Assembly: GCA_027325115.1 (NCBI GenBank)
Contig: DAHWFG010000473.1
Location: 1 to 8,485 of the forward strand
Direction of reading: 5' to 3'
DNA from: JAKBCQ01 sp021807585
Lineage (GTDB): Bacteria; Planctomycetota; Planctomycetia; Isosphaerales; Isosphaeraceae
DNA: 8,485 bases
Part shown: piece after piece, positions 6,627-8,485 of the stretch
Position numbering within the stretch: position 1 is the first letter of the stretch
How the letters are laid out: every line of letters starts with the position of its first letter
Translations under genes and position numbers: made by a program
The notes under the pieces: model-generated
Told to the model about the DNA's origin: nothing
The model's input: the letters and a program-made list of their open reading frames with translations, nothing else
Databases searched by the model: none

Positions 6627-7466
6627 TTAAACAAGATCGCCGCAAAGGAACGCGCGCAGGCCGATCGTCCACGCGATCAGGCCGACAAGTAACGGCTGGG
6701 CGATGCCCATCGCGAATAGCGCGCCTGTTCCCACGCGATTGGCGAGATAAAAACCGACGGGACCGAGCACTCCGAGGCTCGGTTCGGCCGCCGAAAGGAG
6801 CGCCATCCGGGCGCATTGCACCGGATTGAGACACGCCAGAATGAACACCGAGCGCGGGTCGAGACGCCATTGCAACATCAGGCCGATCATGGCGAAATCG
6901 ACGACCGCGACCGCAACCATCCAAGTTGTAAGCAAATAAATTAATGTTTTTGCCTGGTTGAATGTGATCGTCGAGATCGCCAGACCGATCGCCGCGAAGC
7001 TCCACGTCAACGACGCCGCGATCGCGGTCGTTCGCGCCAGAAATTCCCAAGGTATCGGTTGACCGAAAACCGCTCGACCCAATAATCCAAGCGCCGCGAT
7101 CGAGACGACGACGGGCGCGGTCAACGCGAGATATCGCGTCGCGGTGACGGCGAGATAATACTCGACCCGATCAAGCGGTAAACTAAACATAAGTTCAAGT
7201 AAGCCGTCGTCGCGGGCGCGATTCAGCGTCGTACCCGCCCCCAGCAGCGCCGTCAGCGGTAAAATCAAAATCAACACATGACAGAGCGATAACATAATTC
7301 GCCCCATCCCCGTGAAACCGAGGACGTTCGATTCGCGCAGTCCGATCAGGATGAGCAACGCCGAGATCGTCGCGGGGAGCGCGAACGAGAAGATCGGCAG
7401 CCGCGACCGAGCCAGTTCGGCGAATTCAAGCCGCGCCGTCGCCAAGATCCGCCTGCGCCGATTCAT
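6627..7466 (-). CDS. nosY: NosY-like ABC transporter permease
   Basis: A 279-aa polytopic protein, close to the usual NosY length. It starts with a basic cytoplasmic segment (MNRRRRILATARLEFAEL) and contains about six membrane helices, including SFALPATISALLILIG, LCHVLILILPLTALLGAG, a helix in the 115-135 region, AASLTWSFAAIGLAI, TWMVAVAVVDFAMIGL and a C-terminal LLVGLIAWTIGL. The segment DDGLLELMFSLPLDRVEYYLA between helices 2 and 3 and LNPVQCARM between helices 5 and 6 correspond to conserved regions of NosY/ABC-2 type permeases. With NosF it would form the transporter needed for copper-centre assembly of N2O reductase, working with NosD. Start: ATG at 7466 with AAAGGTGG upstream; 27 nt after the nosL stop. 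The unusual point is its place after nosL rather than directly after nosF. Confidence 0.85.
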   Translation of the reverse strand: MNRRRRILATARLEFAELARSRLPIFSFALPATISALLILIGLRESNVLGFTGMGRIMLSLCHVLILILPLTALLGAGTTLNRARDDGLLELMFSLPLDRVEYYLAVTATRYLALTAPVVVSIAALGLLGRAVFGQPIPWEFLARTTAIAASLTWSFAAIGLAISTITFNQAKTLIYLLTTWMVAVAVVDFAMIGLMLQWRLDPRSVFILACLNPVQCARMALLSAAEPSLGVLGPVGFYLANRVGTGALFAMGIAQPLLVGLIAWTIGLRAFLCGDLV

Positions 7467-7493
7467 CGAAATCCACCTTTCTATTAGGTCGAG

Positions 7494-8045
7494 TTACTCT
7501 TCGATCGACTTCTCGCGGGTACGGTCGTCGTCGATTCGGCGACGATCGCCCGCCGAACGCCGTTCGTTTTGGTTGCGAACCGATTCGATCGCGCGTTCCC
7601 ACGAGATCGCCCCGGGCGTTTCCTTGCGAGTCGCCGCGAGGTCGAAACCCATCGGCGATCGGACTCTCGAAATAAACCCCGTTCGATCTTTATCAAGCCA
7701 TTCGCTTTGTTTATACAAATGGAAATAGATCGCGTGGATTATCGGACTACGATCATTTACATAAGTGATCAAGCATCCCGGATCGTCGAAATCGAGAACT
7801 CGCCCGTCCTTCGTTTGAAGCTGCGCCGCGAACGACGGGTCGCCGATCGCCATCTTACACTCGGCGCAGCTCTCTTTATCCCAGATCACGGGCTGGACCG
7901 AATTCGGAAGCGATTGCGCATGATGAATGAGCGCCGCGAACCCCGCGACGATCGCCGTGACGACGACGGCCGCGATCGCGATCTCGATCATCGAGCGGCT
8001 TCGATTCGATTTTCGTGCAATCAGCATGTCGGCATGCAATGTCAT
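7494..8045 (-). CDS. nosL: NosL copper-binding protein, membrane-anchored form
   Basis: NosL is a copper chaperone for the N2O reductase copper site. Visible here: an N-terminal membrane helix (about residues 20-41), the metal-binding motif C-A-E-C-K-M at 60-65 within DKESCAECKMAI, a FDDPGC segment at about 86-91, and the C-terminal match RSPMGFDLAA, which fits the TPMG-F/Y region of NosL proteins. Most NosL proteins are lipoproteins with a lipobox Cys; here no lipobox is seen and an uncleaved anchor is more likely. The last 35 residues or so (ERRSAGDRRRIDDDRTREK) form a charged tail not expected in the family. The ATG at 8045 overlaps the TGA of the upstream ABC ATPase gene (ATGA), a sign of translational coupling. 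Confidence 0.9.
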   Translation of the reverse strand: MTLHADMLIARKSNRSRSMIEIAIAAVVVTAIVAGFAALIHHAQSLPNSVQPVIWDKESCAECKMAIGDPSFAAQLQTKDGRVLDFDDPGCLITYVNDRSPIIHAIYFHLYKQSEWLDKDRTGFISRVRSPMGFDLAATRKETPGAISWERAIESVRNQNERRSAGDRRRIDDDRTREKSIEE

Positions 8046-8485
8046 TGTTCATGATTCTCCACTTCTCGCGCGACGATATCGACCGAATCCCGGTCGAATC
8101 GGCTCGCGAGAGTTTCCAGTAAGTCGAGTTTCGCCGAGCGAGCGACCGATTTCGTCCACACGCCGTTCGAGCCGCGGTGAAAGCCGAGTTCATCGAGCCA
8201 TTCGGCGTGTCCATGCGAGAGGAATCGATCGGGATCGTCGGCGTAGATCTCGATCAATCCGGTCGATCGGTCGCGGATGAAATCGGCGACGGGTCCGTCG
8301 TAAACGACGAGTCCCGCACGTAAGACGATCACGCGATCAACAAGTCGACGAACTTCTTCAAGACGATGCGAGCAAAGGAGGACGGTCGCCGACCCTGCGA
8401 TCGAAGCGAATTCCTCAAAAAATCGGCGGCGCGATTCGGCGTCGAGGCTCGCGGTCGGTTCGTCAAGAATCAGCAGCCGCGCCGG
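8042..8485 (-). CDS. nosF: NosF-like ABC transporter ATPase, C-terminal part, 5' end outside window
   Basis: Reading in from the window edge, the protein starts inside the nucleotide-binding domain: LLILDEPTASLD is the Walker B and D-loop, and LLCSHRLEEV carries the switch (H-loop) His. About 100 further residues include IVLRAGLVVYDGPVADF, typical of the end of the ATPase core, and a C-terminal segment such as NosF and other ABC-2 partners have. The GTG at 8332 is an internal codon, since the frame stays open to 8485. Walker A and the signature motif lie outside the window. Naming it NosF rests on its overlap with nosL and on the NosY-like permease further along; the sequence alone shows only an ABC-2 type ATPase. 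It would power the NosFY transporter from the cytoplasmic side. Confidence 0.82.
   Translation of the reverse strand, partial: PARLLILDEPTASLDAESRRRFFEEFASIAGSATVLLCSHRLEEVRRLVDRVIVLRAGLVVYDGPVADFIRDRSTGLIEIYADDPDRFLSHGHAEWLDELGFHRGSNGVWTKSVARSAKLDLLETLASRFDRDSVDIVAREVENHEQ

Noticed and set aside
8042..8332. Short separate gene starting at GTG 8332
   Set aside because: The frame is open to the window edge and contains Walker B and H-loop motifs upstream, so the GTG is internal to an ABC ATPase gene.
1..8485. CRISPR arrays, tRNA or rRNA genes, intact insertion sequences
   Set aside because: No regularly spaced direct repeats, tRNA-like folds, rRNA segments or transposase genes with terminal repeats were seen.

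Overview
The window looks like chromosomal DNA of a moderately GC-rich planctomycete, perhaps Isosphaeraceae-like. The evidence is a PVC-type (Planctomycetes/Verrucomicrobia) heme-binding domain at the left edge, secreted glycosidase-type proteins of a style common in planctomycetes, and many long, Arg-rich N-terminal extensions. The assignment is an inference from protein style; there is no rRNA or other phylogenetic marker here.

Layout: (1) 2-457, plus strand: the C-terminal part of a protein ending in a PVC-type cytochrome c domain. (2) 458-759: a convergent gap holding a strong 15-bp hairpin (504-540), probably a bidirectional transcription stop. (3) 4268 down to 760, minus strand: a two-gene unit. 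The first gene encodes an exported protein that fuses a cellulase-like (GH5/clan A-type) barrel to a class C beta-lactamase-like serine hydrolase; the second encodes a membrane-anchored or exported glycosidase-like protein. A candidate sigma70-type promoter lies at 4311-4340. (4) 4269-5009: about 740 bp without an intact gene. It carries a decayed plus-strand reading frame (4340-4713, one frameshift and one internal stop), an AT-rich patch and a perfect 11-bp hairpin (4886-4916). (5) 8485 down to 5010, minus strand: the distal part of a nitrous oxide reductase (nos) maturation cluster, in the order NosF-like ABC ATPase (cut by the window edge), NosL copper protein, NosY-like ABC permease, a four-helix 'LNHYIGM' membrane protein, and a membrane-anchored monoheme cytochrome c. 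The genes are co-directional and closely spaced, with an ATGA overlap between the first two, so they are very likely one operon. nosZ and nosD are not in the window and would be expected upstream, beyond 8485.

Working together: by analogy with known nos systems, the NosF/NosY transporter and NosL would support copper-site assembly of N2O reductase outside the cytoplasmic membrane, and the cytochrome c (with the four-helix protein) would feed electrons to it. The glycosidase/serine-hydrolase pair is a separate unit for extracellular carbohydrate or ester breakdown. Across the window, and most strongly in the nos part, the palindrome CGATCG is far more frequent than base composition predicts (about 31 hand-counted sites in 4900-8485 against roughly one expected).
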